Shown here: positions 10,570 through 43,192 of the stretch, piece by piece
Numbering within the stretch: position 1 is the stretch's first letter
How the letters are laid out: the number at the start of each line of letters is the position of its first letter
Assembly (NCBI RefSeq): GCF_011397635.1
Contig: NC_064760.1
Span: forward strand, 31,391,856-31,455,855
DNA: 64,000 nt
Direction: 5' to 3'
From: Epinephelus fuscoguttatus
Taxonomy: Eukaryota; Chordata; Actinopteri; Perciformes; Serranidae
Notes under the pieces: model-generated
What the model saw: the letters and a program-made list of their open reading frames with translations, nothing else
Databases searched by the model: none
What the model was told of the DNA's origin: nothing
Translations under genes and position numbers: made by a program

Positions 10570-13500
10570 AAATACTGACACCAAAAAAAAAAAAAAAACC
10601 CCAGTCATCCAAAGAAGAGGGGCATTGAGCACTGCAGAAAACACACACACACAGATTTGGCAACTTGAGCTCTTTCCCACTATCTCCCTCACCCCTTCAC
10701 TCTGCCTCAATTCACCACACTTATATCTGCGGGAATTAGCTCCCCGCGTGTTGTCTTTCAACTGTGTAAGGTAAACAAAATGCTCACTTCAAAGACAAAG
10801 TTTCTCAGTTTCCTAATTGATAATCCTGCTGTTGACATCCAGCGCTGACAGGCTGGGTTTTGTTTGCAACATAGCTGCGTTCATTGCTCTCTCGCTGTTG
10901 TTCCATACTGCACAGACTAGTCTATTTCAGTGGAGACCCCAGTGAGTTGTTGCATAAATATGACGGATTATTATTATTAAAGAATCACCATTTGTTGTGT
11001 GCTTTTAAGGACTTTCACTGAGACTATTGTTGCAACTCTCAGCTTGACCTTTACCTAACATAAATTCTAACTTTAATCCTACACTCGTACTCTAAACTAA
11101 CCAAAAATTCCACTATGTAGATTTCCTTCCTCTTCCTATCCCTGTGAGGGAATTTGGTCCTCTTAACAGCAGAAATACAAGAGCATGCACACACATCCTA
11201 ACACACACTTACACACAGCCACAGCCGGTTCCCCCCTTTGCGATAACTCCTACAAAACGCCTGTCATCCTTACTCAGTCATACACAAGCAGGGAGTCAGC
11301 GCAAGCCGATGGATCAATTTAGTACAGAAAAGCTGTGGCATTCTTCAAATGTAATGGGCTTTGATGTAGACGCTGAGCTGCATTACAGAACCCTGCTGAA
11401 GCCACTGAAACCTCTTTTCATCTGCCTGCTTCCTATGCAGAGGACGCTGGCAGGAAACGTGCCACACTTCAGCTATGCTGGTTTTTTTTTTTTTTGCTTT
11501 CTCTTCTCGTGCTCAGAGGAGTGCAGTTCATGGCGTGCACACACTTACACACACACATCCTCTTTTACTTTCACTAATTTGTGTTCTTTTCAGCAGCATG
11601 GGAAATAACTACTTCCTTCCAGTTTGTTTCATATGATTGGCTCTCCCTGAAAGCCAGAATCTCACTTTTGACCCTATTGGCGACACGAACATGATCATTT
11701 TGAGCTTTTATGAAATGAAAAAAGCTGAAGTCTTATGAGATTTCTTCCCTTTTATAAAGTGTGATTCCATCTGTGCAGGATTGTACTGTTCTTCCACAGC
11801 TACAGACTGCCCCCTGGTGGAAAGTTTGTCCATAGCATGTGTTTGCATTGTATTAATTTCCTGTATAGGAAGGTTTGTTCACGTTTTTTATTGTGTTGTA
11901 GTGAGGGTGACACTTTACAGCGGCTCCATCTCAGATCACATGTTGGTCTGGGTTAGGCAAAAAGCAGTAACTGTTAAAATCTCAGCAATTATGAGTCAGA
12001 TAGATAATATTTCAGATATGTGATCCACGTCAGACCATAAGAGATGTTGTGTTTCTTTGATATCATAACCCATGCAATTTCTCTGTGGCTGTGCAGTCAA
12101 ATATAATCATCCAATTGGACCCTCGCTGGGAATACCCATTCTAATATCCATCCTAATTTTAATTTCTAACCACAAGAGTAAACCCAAGGCTTCTTTCACT
12201 CCGCAGCAGCTGCAGCACTTCACAGTTCTATCAGTAATTATAACTGTTTCATTGCCAGTGTGTGTTGCTATCAGTATGTGAGGCACATTCCACTTCCATC
12301 AGCCCTCCTCCCTACCAATTTCTGTCATGCTGTGAATTGCAATAGATCCCGTCACTTCCATTTGGCTTGTTATGCCACCTTAATGACCAAAGAAATTGGT
12401 CGCGTAACATTCAAATGACTCAGACACAAAACAGACACATTAAAGGAAGATAATGCTGATTTTGCTTTGAAAAGCTTTATTTATAATAACATTTAAAAAG
12501 TCATCCAGGGGGCAAGCGAATAAACAATAATCAGATTAAGATAATTTGCTGCTCTTGGCTCGGAGGTGAATACAAATGAGTCAAACAGGAGTTGCTTTAG
12601 TGTTCCGTGGGTTTACATGTACTTGCTCCTAACAGCAAAGTATGCAAGCACAGAGTAGTAACAATGCACATCTCTATCTCTAGCTGTCTCTAGACCACTG
12701 ACCACCAGACCACATCTACCAGCATTTCCTGTGAGCTGCAGCACATGGTGAGAACACGCCACCATGGTGCTGTTCACAGCCTTTCCCAAGTACACAAGTG
12801 TAAGACTTGTTCTCACAGGGGAGTTGCTGCCAAGAACGGGTCACTTATTATGCTCTGTGTTCTGCGTTCGAGGCAATGTGGATTTGGTGTAAATTGTTTG
12901 AACTGTATTGGAGGACATTTTGTGACAGTCCAATTATACTGCAACTATGGCTAATGGGCATCTGCCAGAGTAGAAGGGGCATAAAGCTGCAGGCTAGGTG
13001 AGATGAAGTCATGACATGTCAAATTAAACATTAAATTGACCAATAAGTTGGATCAAAACATGAGGGTACAATCATTCATTTTTTAAAAACATTTTTAGCA
13101 TTTTATCATGTAAAATCGCACACTGGTGCACAAATTAATTTAAAGAGTAAACCAATACGATCCCGACTGCTGTGATCAACATATATCACCATGTTACTGA
13201 AAGTGACATCTTTACGTAATAAAAGAGACAGAAAAATGTGCATGATGTGAGGAAGAGAGAAAAATGTGACAAACTGCAGCTGAGCATCAGAAAACAAAAA
13301 CACACACAAGTTATTTCACTGTTCAAAAATATTTTCTTCTCTGATAAGATGTCGACTAGGAAAGTGAAATTCAGCACAGTGGCTGTGGGCTCGTAGTCAT
13401 GCGTTCACCACAAAGGCTTTTTGAGGCTGGTCTTTCAAAAAATTCTATGAGAATCTCAATCCCTTTTTATTTGCGAGTTAGCTTTAATCATGTCTGGTAG

Positions 13501-14044
13501 CAGCAAGAGACTGACCTTTATGATACACTAGCTTTGGAGACATGGTGTGATAACTGGCACATTTAAGTCTTTGACAACAGTTCCAGGCCCCGATGTCTTC
13601 AGAAACAACAGCATAATAACTGAAGTCGATTAACCCATTTTAAAAAATGGTAATAACAATGTTTCTTGCCCTCATTCAAAGTGTAAATTCCCAGGTCAAA
13701 GTTCAATGGTAAGCCAGTTTTTTAGGTAACCAATGCAGCTTCAGTATCCATCTGTCTGTCCACTGCTTCGCCCTTTAGTGGGACATTTTTGTGCGTATCA
13801 AGTCTCACAATTACCGCTTTTATTCTAAGCTGTATCTACAATATCACACTGGCAGCACAGCAGTTCTGTATCACACAAACTGTATCTATGAGTGTGTTTG
13901 CTGGACTAATTCTGATAGTTTAAAGCTGTAGTGCAGAACTTCTGTGCGAGAGTAATTACACAAACACTGTCAATGCGTGCTTATGATGTATGAGGATGAG
14001 TTCAGCCCCAGGAGTACTCTTTTTTATTTATTTTTTTTTTTACC
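10568..14044. other. Non-coding stretch, nothing recognised
   Basis: No convincing exon, RNA gene or repeat boundary was found in this 3.5-kb stretch; short CA-rich runs occur near 10641 and 11540. Confidence 0.45.
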
Positions 14045-14356
14045 TTAAATGTTCCAGTGTGTGGGATTCAGGTGCATCTATTGGCAGGGATGGAACACGT
14101 TATTCATAACTAATAGCTGTTGTGATTCTGTTACCTTAGAATGAGCTGTTTATATCTACATGCAGAGCAGGTCATCTCCCACAGAGTCCGCCATGTTGTT
14201 CTACAGTAGCCCAGAACAGACAAATCAAACATTGGCTCTAGATAGCGCCTTTTGCGTCTTTGCATCGGCCACCATAGTTTTCCTCTATGCTTCCATTGGT
14301 TGCAATCTGCAACCTCACCGCTAGGTGTCACTAAATGCTACACACTAGACCTTTAA
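14045..14356. mobile_element. Short inverted-repeat DNA element (MITE)
   Basis: The left end reads TTAAATGTTCCAGTGTGTGG and the reverse complement of the right end reads TTAAAGGTCTAGTGTGTAGC, giving imperfect terminal inverted repeats over about 25 bp. The interior includes CCGCCATGTTGTTCTACAGT and matches, from memory, a very common fish MITE. It has no coding capacity. The TTAA-like ends are compatible with a piggyBac-like mover, but that is inference. Confidence 0.6.
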
Positions 14357-15767
14357 TCCCTCTTCTACACAAGTTTGTTTTTTATCAGGACCATCCATTC
14401 CAGAAACTTTTCTTGGATGTTACTTAGGATTTTCTGCCATACTCCTAGCCACTGCTCCACTGCGATGGTCCATCCCTCCCTTGATGTAAAACACATCACT
14501 TCTGGTTCACCAGTCCACACTGACATCAGACACTGAACTCTGGTATACTGCGAAATAAAGAAATCTTTCTCTGGCAGCGAAGGACTTAGTGTTGTGTGAA
14601 CTTGTTTGGCAAGGATGTAAATGTAATATACTTTCATGTACATGTACAAATCCTGCACTCCAGCTTTAAAGTGATATGTTATATGTTGGCCGTGAGAAGG
14701 TGGTAGTTCAATGCCCACCATACAAAAGGCATGAGGCTTAAAGTCGGACTTCAGAGTCCATGATGTAGACAAACATAAACACAGTGACTACTTTGCAAAC
14801 TATTCCTACAAAACACAGAAATATCATGGCACATTTATCAAAGTGAAAAAAAAAAGCTCTAACGTTTCACCCAGTTAAGCCCATATTTGTAAGTAAATTA
14901 ACTTTAACATTGCAGCTTCAACATTCCATGGAATGTAGCACTATATCAATAAAAATCAATGGTAAAAAAAATGATCACACAATCCATCCTAAATGTGGCG
15001 TATAAGACTTGCAGGTCTCGTGGCGAGTTGGCCAAGGCACTCAAAGGCACCATGACTGGTGGTAGAGGGGCCAGACAGACCAGGAGACGCAGCAGGAGCC
15101 AGACAAAGGTGATGTGGCCTACACACACAGGCACCACGCGGGGACAAACCCCTAGTCAGACTCTCTGTCCCTGGACTGACGCTTCATCTATAACCACTGC
15201 ACCTCGAGGGAGCGGACATGACAGTAGCTCTTATCAGTGCTGACACCACGCCATGTGGAATTTAAAACATAATGAAGATGGCAACTGAGAAAAATGACTT
15301 CATATTTACAGCTGACACACACACATACAGTGCTGCATCCACCACCATACATAATCACACAGGTTCACACTGTAAAACTAAGCTGGTACACCTCCCATCC
15401 ACTGACCGCCTACGTCTCCTCATTGCCATAATTTCAGAGAAGATTCTTCCCACCAGATGATGACAAACAGCATCCAGAGAGACATCCAGCAGCCACATCG
15501 GCAGCTTGCATTCATTTAAAAAAAGATTCTCCAGTTGCTGCCACTATAAATTATTATTGCAATATTTAATACTAAATAGGGTTTTATTTTTCAAAGATTA
15601 TTCATCAGTATAAAATGAGCCATTCTCAATGGCTGCCAAGGCCCATAGATGCAACTAACATGTAAGCATTACAACTAGTGCCCCTCAGCAATATCCATAT
15701 AACCTCTGATGTGCATAGTCCTGAAAAATAGCCTACAAATCTCTACAAATTGTGTGTGCTATTAATG
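14357..15767. other. Gene-free stretch with a weak tRNA-like block
   Basis: No exon was found. Read on the minus strand, about 15225 down to 15120 has an A-box-like GTGCAGTGGTTATAG and a B-box-like GGGTTTGTCCC, which may mark a very degenerate tRNA-derived SINE. The match is too weak for a separate call. Confidence 0.3.
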
Positions 15768-15773
15768 TTTATT
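15768..15773 (-). terminator. Candidate lonrf1l polyadenylation signal
   Basis: The minus strand reads AATAAA about 580 bp past the lonrf1l stop codon. Further minus-strand AATAAA candidates exist near 15580, so which one is used cannot be told from sequence alone. Confidence 0.35.
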
Positions 15774-16271
15774 CTCACTCCAAACTAAGCTTTGTTAATG
15801 CACAGAGTCTGATTGGAATAGGCCACACATGACAGTACAGTGTGCTGCACTGGCTCAGCTAATGCTGCATGTTCTTCATGTTTATAATAACTGGAGAGAA
15901 AACAGTGACATCTAGTGCTCATATTCAGCAATATTCTTCGAGCTGATTTAGTTGATCAACAAAAAACAATTTACCACTTTTGATGGACCTAAACAGGACA
16001 TATCTTTGGTCAGTTTTGTAGTTCTTGTTGCAGCGGGTACAACATATATGCACAAACTACTCTGAACCCTTGAATTCCTGGGGAAGAAAATGGTGTAAGA
16101 AAGAGAACACATGCAAACTCAAACAGCAAAACCCCAACTCTGTACACTGTGTTTTCTAATAAAATCACTCTCTCTCTGCTAGTGAACGGCTTTGAGCTGT
16201 GACTTTAAGATTCAGAGTAGACCCAGCCCCAAACTCTGTGGTGTGAGTGCATTCATTGGTTTCACTCTCAT

Positions 16272-16276
<5 letters not shown>

Positions 16277-16302
<26 letters not shown>
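16277..16302. repeat. (TG)n microsatellite in the lonrf1l 3' UTR
   Basis: A perfect TG run of about 26 bp, about 50 bp past the lonrf1l stop codon and so probably transcribed, as a CA repeat, in the 3' UTR. Confidence 0.85.
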
Positions 16303-16354
16303 CAATAATCAACTCTCAGCTTGTTGTGGTCACAGCACCACTGAGCTGTGGGGT

Positions 16355-28390
<12,036 letters not shown>

Positions 28391-29200
28391 GGTGGATGGG
28401 TTATGTCACCAGAAACAACGTCCCGCGGGAAGATCTGTTGCTTTTGTCGTCAAAGCAATGCGGACGGAGAGGCTCGTCTGTGTAATAGTATTGCATGGAC
28501 CATTTAAATAACACACTTGACAGCTAAGCAATACAGTAAACGTGTCCCTTCTTGTGATCACATCTGCCCGAACCCGACCGGTTTGTGTCTAGCTAGGCTA
28601 CTGCTAATCTGAGCTGTCATATGCTCACTTTACAAATTCCCTTTGCAAATTAAAATGCGCCCATTGACACTATCTATTTCCAGCCCAAACTTAGTCTTTG
28701 GATTGGCACACATAACGCCTTCCCTTTACGAGCAGGTTAAATCAAACAAAACTCAGCTTCCAGTGAAACGCGCCGTTTTCCTCGCGCTCCTTAAAGTCCT
28801 TAAACGCAACACGAAGCACAGCAGAATATGTTCGCATTAATATTATTCTTTTTTAATACTCCGTGGCCGCTTTTAACCCCTTGCGACGTATCCACAGCCA
28901 CAAAGCTGGGTTACTGTGTAACACCATTACATTACATAAATAAAGACCACGTGACGCAGCAGCGCGCCATCCGATTGGACGACAGGATGGCTTTCCGCCC
29001 TGTTGTGAAACCCAAGGATGCCGAGTTTCATAACATAATTCCTGCGACAAAAGTTGTTGGCATTTTTAATCGGTGTTACAAAAACATCTGGGCGGGACAC
29101 GAGTTAATAGACATGTACTTCAAGTCACTGGAGTATTAATAATTCAACCCAAGACGGCAGGATATGGAAATGACCCTGTCGCTGTGTAGGGAATCCCAGC
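28391..29200 (-). promoter_or_regulatory. Probable lonrf1l promoter region
   Basis: This lies immediately upstream of the lonrf1l start codon and is locally CpG-rich (CGCGCCGTTTTCCTCGCGCTCC near 28770). It contains an E-box of the USF/TFEB type, CACGTGAC at about 28949, and an inverted CCAAT (ATTGG in CCGATTGGACGACAGG) near 28973. There is no obvious TATA box. The transcription start site cannot be fixed from sequence alone. Confidence 0.45.
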
Positions 29201-30127
29201 AGAGGATAATAACAGGCAGGGGGCGGGGTGGCAGGATCATGACATGAACCACGTCGTGCTCATCCTCGGTTTTATGCTTACATACCCGAAAGATTAAGCA
29301 ACGTTTAAACATAGCAACATTTTGTTATGTTACAGAAGGAGCTAACAAGTCTCTGTGGACGTGCAAACTGCACACACAGGCGTCACTTGCTGTTGACGTT
29401 GTCTGTGGTGTTACACACACATGGCAGGACAATGCTGCAGAGCAGAGCAGTGGATAAAATAAACCTCTGAACATCTGTTACACAAGTCAGTGCATGTAAG
29501 GTGGAACCTGTCCCTGGGAAGCCATTCTGGGTCAGTGAAATGAGGCTGGAGTCTGCAGTCGGCCACACACAGACACTTCTTTGACTCACATTATTACAGC
29601 CTGCTGCCTGTGTAACAAACATCCTTTGTAGAGCATGTGCATAAGGGAACTGAACTTTGCTGTACGCAATGCACACGTGCCTACGTGAATCTGTCTTACA
29701 TCACATTAGTCATAGAAGTATGTATATTTCAATATTAAAATACAACCCAAAACTTTGGCTCTGTGTTTCAATATGGAAATTAGGATCCCTCTAAGTAGAT
29801 GCGTGCTTTGTCATCATTAAACAAGAGCTGCAGCTGCTGCTGCTGGAGGAAACTGTTACACAAACAAGGCCACAAAACACTGGTTATTATATTATATAAG
29901 CGCTTCCACAAAAAGCTGGAGTGAAAGGCTTTAGGGAGGGGTGACTGTAACTACGGTCTGTAAAAACTAACCTTTCCACTTTTACTACAACAGAAGTGTT
30001 CAAGGTGTGTGACAAGACTAAGATGCTTTGTGATCCTGATGAAATGTCTACATAAATAATGGATTCCCTTCAACACTGATGGTTTAATGAACACTTTCAT
30101 CACAGCTGTACTGCAATAGGAATTTTC
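29201..30127. other. Intergenic DNA between lonrf1l and med7
   Basis: lonrf1l and med7 are both on the minus strand, so this stretch lies downstream of med7 and upstream of the lonrf1l promoter. No exon or boundary-defined repeat was seen. Confidence 0.5.
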
Positions 30128-30133
30128 TTTATT
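30128..30133 (-). terminator. Candidate med7 polyadenylation signal
   Basis: AATAAA on the minus strand, about 230 bp past the med7 stop codon, a reasonable 3' UTR length. Confidence 0.45.
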
Positions 30134-30361
30134 GGATTTATTACAAAAAAAAAAACTGATCGGTGTCATATTTACATTCTCCAAATATCTTCACAGAAAC
30201 TCTTAATAATATCTACATAATGGCTTTTAAAATAAAATACCATTCAACTCCAGGCCCAGTGAAAACACAGCAAACATTTTCATACTTAGACTCTTAAGTA
30301 CAGCATACAAAAAAACAAAGAGAAACAGTGAAAAAAGAAACACAACTACGCATCAGAAAAC

Positions 30362-31126
30362 TTAAGCAATTTCATCAATAATACTGCACATGGCAGCATC
30401 CTTGTCCCATATTTTGTCCCTCTTAGAAGCTGGGGCGCTCTTGTCCTGGTTACCTGCTGCCATACAGCTGGCACCTGCTTCCTCTACATCCATTGGTTCA
30501 GTTTTCAGTCTAGGGGCCTGCCCAGATGAGCAACCAACACTAGCCGCTGCAGGCACACTCCTTGTCCCATCGCTAGCACCATCCGAACCCTCCATCTGTG
30601 GTAAGTCATCAGGTAAGGACGCAAGGCACCCCTGGATCATCTCCACTACCCTCTCCAGATGTTTCTGGAACCTCTCAGCTGTCTCTAGCCTCTGTCTCTT
30701 CTGCACCTCCATCATCACCCTCAGTGTCTCCCTGGCTTGATGCGGCCTGTACTCATTTATCAGATGGTGCATATGAACAAACAGAAGCTTCAAGTCCTCA
30801 AGCTTCTCTTCACGCTTTATACTGCCGGGGCTTTTGATAAGGATGTCCAGAAGGTCCAGAAAGTTCACGAGAATGGACATGTTGAGCTTCTTAAGCTCCC
30901 TTTTGTGGTCAAACTGCATAGGATGGAGCCTCTCAATACCTTGGCTCTCTAGTGGCCGGATGATGAGGTCGTCACACTGGAACTGGTTACCAAACATCAT
31001 GTAGTTGTCTCTGATGGGTGGAGGTGGCTTAGGAGCCAGACCTTTGCGGATGTTTTCATCTGTGTATTCTTTGATGTACTGCATAGGCGGAGGGGGCAGT
31101 GCACTGACCTGCTGTGGTTCACCCAT
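30362..31126 (-). CDS. med7: Mediator complex subunit 7
   Basis: A single uninterrupted coding exon of 254 aa. MED7 sits in the middle module of Mediator, pairs with MED21 through a long coiled coil and helps pass activator signals to RNA polymerase II in the nucleus. Visible features: [20 protein letters not shown], a proline-rich start; [51 protein letters not shown]; and a long helical segment from [20 protein letters not shown] through [20 protein letters not shown]. All are nearly identical to human MED7 (233 aa, from memory). The extra length is in the acidic, low-complexity tail ([11 protein letters not shown]...), which keeps a KTEPMD motif and ends IIDEIA. An acceptor (GTTTCAG) 9 bp upstream of the ATG at 31136-31137 shows that the 5' UTR is spliced and the entire CDS lies in the last exon. 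Confidence 0.97.
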   Translation of the reverse strand: MGEPQQVSALPPPPMQYIKEYTDENIRKGLAPKPPPPIRDNYMMFGNQFQCDDLIIRPLESQGIERLHPMQFDHKRELKKLNMSILVNFLDLLDILIKSPGSIKREEKLEDLKLLFVHMHHLINEYRPHQARETLRVMMEVQKRQRLETAERFQKHLERVVEMIQGCLASLPDDLPQMEGSDGASDGTRSVPAAASVGCSSGQAPRLKTEPMDVEEAGASCMAAGNQDKSAPASKRDKIWDKDAAMCSIIDEIA

Positions 31127-31135
31127 GATGCTGAT

Positions 31136-32520
31136 CTGAAACAGTAACAGTAAAATGTTAATCTACTTGCCAAGCAAAACAGTCCCTTTTTAAAATAAGA
31201 AATAAGTTAAAATGTGTGCACCAGTTGTGAGTTGAGGACCACTTAGGGTTTCCTCTGTACATGTTAAAAAGTAACACGCATAGTAATACGTTCATAGCTT
31301 ACAGCAGTAACAGAGTCAGTCTAATGCTTTACAATAGGTGGTGATACTATCACACAAAAATACTGTATTAAAAGTATTTAAAAAGCTAGGTGCGTACCAG
31401 TTGTGCAACACTGGATTGCTTTAGTCAAGTCCAGCTATATGAATTAAGGGTATATGCACTAATTGTATTAAAGCAGTAATGTGTATGTAAACTTAACCTT
31501 TATAACTGTGGCCAGTCCAGTGTTTTTTCCATCTTTAAATACTCCTATACTGAATATTTTGATTTACTGTAATGCTATGTGTTTAATGAGATTCTCATGG
31601 TATTGTATGTAAAAGTATGGACATACAGATTAAGCTGTAACTGCAGCTTTCACAAAACAAAGAAGAAAAAAAACACATTTTTCACTTACTGTGTGATTCA
31701 TTTTGCACAACTGGAATTATATATCTTATTCAGCTAATGTACCAGTAAAGTTACCTTAAAGACTGTGACCTATTTAAATGCAGTTATTATGTTCAGTTAC
31801 TTCGTTAGTTTCCACCTCTGCAAATCGAGGCAACATTTGACTCCACCATCGGAAATCAACACCAATAGAGCAGTTGCCTCCATTGCTCCATCATAGTACA
31901 CAGGGTTAAACATGCACTATCACTGCTACTGCCATTATTTCATTAATATTTTATTTTTTACTGACACTTTAACTGCGCTGACACCTTCTATTGCTGCTGC
32001 TTTTAACTTTTTATGTGTGTATGCATTTCTAATTGTTCTTACACCGAGGAAAGCAAACTGAATTTCATTGTACATTCTGTGTAATGACAGTAAAGACTGA
32101 TTCATTGATTCATTCATTCAGAAGCGGCAAGATATTCCCCGTGTGAAGTATGAAAGAACAAAGTTAGCCTGCTAGCTGTCAGTACGGGTGAGGGCTAACA
32201 TAACAAGCGAGCGATGCTAGTTACGTTAGCAACTGTTTGCCATATAACTTGTAATCAAATATCATCATTTACTATCTAAAACGTGTATTTACGTAAATGG
32301 ATGCGTAGCTCCTCTCCTCCTCTTGTCTACAATCAGACGTACCGCTAGTCGTTAGCAGAACCACTGCGCTCTAGAGAAATACGCAGCTAACCAGCTATGT
32401 AGCTAGTGCTACATAGCAGTAACGTTACTTCTGCTAACCTCTGCTAACTAGTTACGTCGGAACCGCAAACTGTCTAACAAAATAAGCGCATTAAAATACA
32501 GCAAATGTACTTATACACAC
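31136..32520. other. med7 5' UTR intron
   Basis: The stretch between the acceptor at 31136-31137 and the proposed donor at 32519-32520 (minus strand AAGAG|GTGTGT). It holds no recognised exon. An alternative donor (TTTAC|GTAAAT, minus strand) occurs near 32292. Confidence 0.5.
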
Positions 32521-32640
32521 CTCTTAAATGGTTCCTCTGTTGGTAAATGTAGACTGTAGATATGAAATGTCACAGAGGTTTCTAACCGGACTATTAGCTC
32601 ATGACTAGCTTAGCTCCTTCCATCCACTGACATGAACGTT
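32521..32640 (-). other. Probable med7 non-coding exon 1
   Basis: On the minus strand this stretch ends with the splice donor AAGAG|GTGTGT and lies directly downstream of a CCAAT/ETS promoter cluster. The upstream limit is an estimate. Confidence 0.4.
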
Positions 32641-32654
32641 TGTCTGTGTCCCAT

Positions 32655-32740
32655 TTTCATTGGCTGAACTGTCCTCGTGACATTTGTTTGGCCGCGCGGA
32701 TTGGACCGTACCGGAAGAGCGAACTAAAAGCTGATTGGTC
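32655..32740 (-). promoter_or_regulatory. med7 promoter: three CCAAT boxes and an ETS site
   Basis: On the minus strand there are three CCAAT boxes, at 32659-32663, 32700-32704 and 32734-32738 (ATTGG on the plus strand), spaced 41 and 34 bp. Between the last two lies CCGGAAG at 32711-32717, an ETS/GABP-type site, next to a GCCGCGCGG patch. No TATA box is evident. Multiple evenly spaced CCAAT boxes plus an ETS site suit a housekeeping NF-Y/GABP-driven promoter, as expected for a Mediator subunit. The motifs are visible; the factor assignment is inference. Confidence 0.55.
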
Positions 32741-34060
32741 GTAACAGTCGGAAGTATGATAAATGATTTGTTCGCTAATACAGCTAATATAAAAATAGTT
32801 TTGTAACGTTTGTTAAAGCAAGACTGTTCAAAAAATAGTGTTGTTAGAGATATAAAGTGAGAGGTAAGCTTCTTTTCACGGTATAATTTGTGGCTTGGTG
32901 ATTAGAAATAATTTCTGTCCCTTATGATATCAAAAAGTGCATTTAACTAACCTACGTACCTACTGAAATAACTTCTGACGCAGGTTTTTAAACCTCATTC
33001 ATACCAGTATTCTACGCCAAAGACTTTTCCAGCAAAATTGCCTTCTTATAAAAATGTAAAAACCATGATTTTAATAATAACCGGCAGAACACAACCATCA
33101 TCAAAATTAAAACAGTTGCCTGAGGTAAGCAATTACACAACATAACTTTTAAAAAAGCCAACTGACATTAAACTAATCTAAAATGCAAAATTAGCTAAAT
33201 CCATGTTACAATAAAATGTGAAAATGTATTAGCTGTCAAGAAAAGCCATTCTGTAAAAATGAATAGCCTATTAAGAGACAAAAACTAAAATTGTGTGTAG
33301 CAGTCCTGGTTTTACATAATGTATAGGTATTAAGGCCATTTCAGTTCACATTTAGAATCTAATTTATTTAATTTTCTGACTTTCTTTAAGCAGTCATTCA
33401 TATGATACAGCTTAAAAGAGAGGGGGGATTTTTCAGATACTGCAGTCTAGTGGATATATGAAGTATAAAGTCCATCATTCTGATTCTGCCAATTTTCCAA
33501 AACAAAATTAAAACTTTGCACATTTTTAGAGCTATTGTTAATGATATTGTAGACTTTAAAATACTCAGACAGGACTACATTTATTAACATTCTGCAGTCC
33601 ACATCAGACAGGCTCTCTCAATAAGAGGCTCATACGTTACTTGTACATTTAGTCAAATATTTGAATTTTGTTCTGATTTCATAATGGAATTCAATGAGTA
33701 TATGTGATGTAAAAAATATTGCACAGTTTAAAATTCAGGGAAAATAATAAAAACCTTATATAAGCTAGAAATACTGAAACCACTGCTGAATGTATTAAAA
33801 AAAAATCCTCAACCCTGATTTTCTGACATTGTCTTCATGTTCTACATATTTTTTCTAACAAAAAAGCGCCCCTCAGTGAAAATTGATGCAGACCAGATAG
33901 TAGTCCATTCTCATCCAAAATTCTAATGCAGACTAAACTGTAGGAGTGCTTTTCCTGATGGTGGTGCTGTAGCATCCATATACTGTAAATCTCCCAGGTT
34001 TTGTGAGAATTGCTTCTTGAGGATTGCTTCAGTCTTTAAACTCTAACTTTGTAATAATAA
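32741..34060. other. Intergenic DNA between med7 and itk (left part)
   Basis: AT-rich DNA without a recognised exon or RNA gene. Confidence 0.5.
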
Positions 34061-34200
34061 TAATACTAATAATAATAATAAACTTTATTTATAATGCACT
34101 TTACATTCCAAGGAATCTCAAAGTGCTATAAAACAAATAATAAAAACAACAGTGTAGTACAATCAACTACAATTAAAACAGAAAAGGGCACTCAAAAGTG
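34061..34200. repeat. Common fish interspersed repeat fragment
   Basis: An AAT/TAA-rich start is followed by AATAAACTTTATTTATAATG and AATCTCAAAGTGCTATAAAA. From memory this matches a widespread fish repeat (of the ...TATAGCGCC...CTCAAAGTGC... type). Boundaries are approximate and the class is unknown. Confidence 0.45.
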
Positions 34201-34971
34201 ATACAAAAGAAAAGAACACATGATCAAAGCATTACATGGGATATATAAGGATGAAAGTGACATGAAAAAAGTGGTCAACGGAAAGCTTATAAAATTATTA
34301 AATTATAAAGCTTGTAAAATTCTACTCTCTAACTCAAACTACTTTGTCTAAACAAGATCCCAGAACCACCTTTTTAATCTTCATGATTACTGGAACACAA
34401 CTCTAACACTGCTTGAAGCTATAATCAGCATTATTTTTCTAACATAGTCTCAACATTCCCAGCATGATTACAATCTGTCTCTATGTGTCTGTGAGCATCA
34501 TATGGGAGAGAATAAAAAAACACAAGGAAACTGAAACCATCTCACAAGTGCTGTATAAAAGCAGGGACAGGTGTGATGACAGTGGGGCTTTTTCAAAGAT
34601 GCAATTTATACATATACACAGGCAACACAGTAAAACACCTCCCTAAAATCTTCATCATGGCTGTAACAATGTGAAAACCCAAAACCTCAGTCTTAGTACA
34701 CAGTTGTTACGTAATTTTTGCCAAGTGTGTTTTAAAAGTTCAGCAGTTTTGATAGTGAAATTAATACCCTTATTTTTGTTAAATTAATACTCCTGTCTAA
34801 TGTTTATAATTTTACCTAAACTTTGTGTCATTACCAGGATATATTGTCACCTTCAAGGTGTAAATTTGGTGTTAAATGTATAAAAGTGCAGAGATTAAAT
34901 AATGACCCTCCCACTACTGCACAGCTCTCACTGACTTATTGCAACATAGTGAAAGTACATGTGAGCGCTTG

Positions 34972-34973
<2 letters not shown>
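34201..34973. other. Intergenic DNA upstream of itk
   Basis: No exon or boundary-defined repeat seen. The itk promoter must lie here or just downstream, but no TATA box or other decisive motif was recognised. Confidence 0.45.

Positions 34974-35008
<35 letters not shown>
34974..35008. repeat. (GT)n microsatellite upstream of itk
   Basis: A (GT)n run of about 35 bp, followed by a shorter TGTGTGTGTG run. It ends about 210 bp before the itk start codon and so lies in the 5' UTR or proximal promoter. Confidence 0.9.
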
Positions 35009-35010
<2 letters not shown>

Positions 35011-35219
35011 TGGGTGCCTGTGTGTGTGTGCATAAGCACAACCCATTTCATGCCGTAAGGATGTGGTTTACCGAGTGCAACAACTTTATGCCGGAAGCTC
35101 CACAGTTTCAGTCAAGTTATCATCCACTGTTTTCTTTTCTGTCACTGCGAAGTACTCAGTCTCTCTCCGTCAGCCAAAAGCCACCATTGTTTTTCATATT
35201 GTTGTTCATAGCTGTCACC

Positions 35220-43192
<7,973 letters not shown>

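Noticed and set aside
11144-11608. 154-aa plus-strand open frame
   Set aside because: Low-complexity Thr/His runs from CA-rich DNA and no conserved motif; considered a chance frame.
14365-14772. 135-aa minus-strand open frame
   Set aside because: It borders a MITE and shows no recognisable domain or splice partners.
15010-15225. tRNA gene or SINE on the minus strand
   Set aside because: A-box-like and B-box-like motifs exist, but no clover-leaf could be drawn and the spacing is poor; mentioned only as a weak block.
34974-35219. Extension of the itk first exon upstream in the open frame through the GT repeat
   Set aside because: The frame stays open, but the upstream residues are a Cys-Val repeat product and have no match to the ITK N-terminus. 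The ATG at 35220 gives the expected length.
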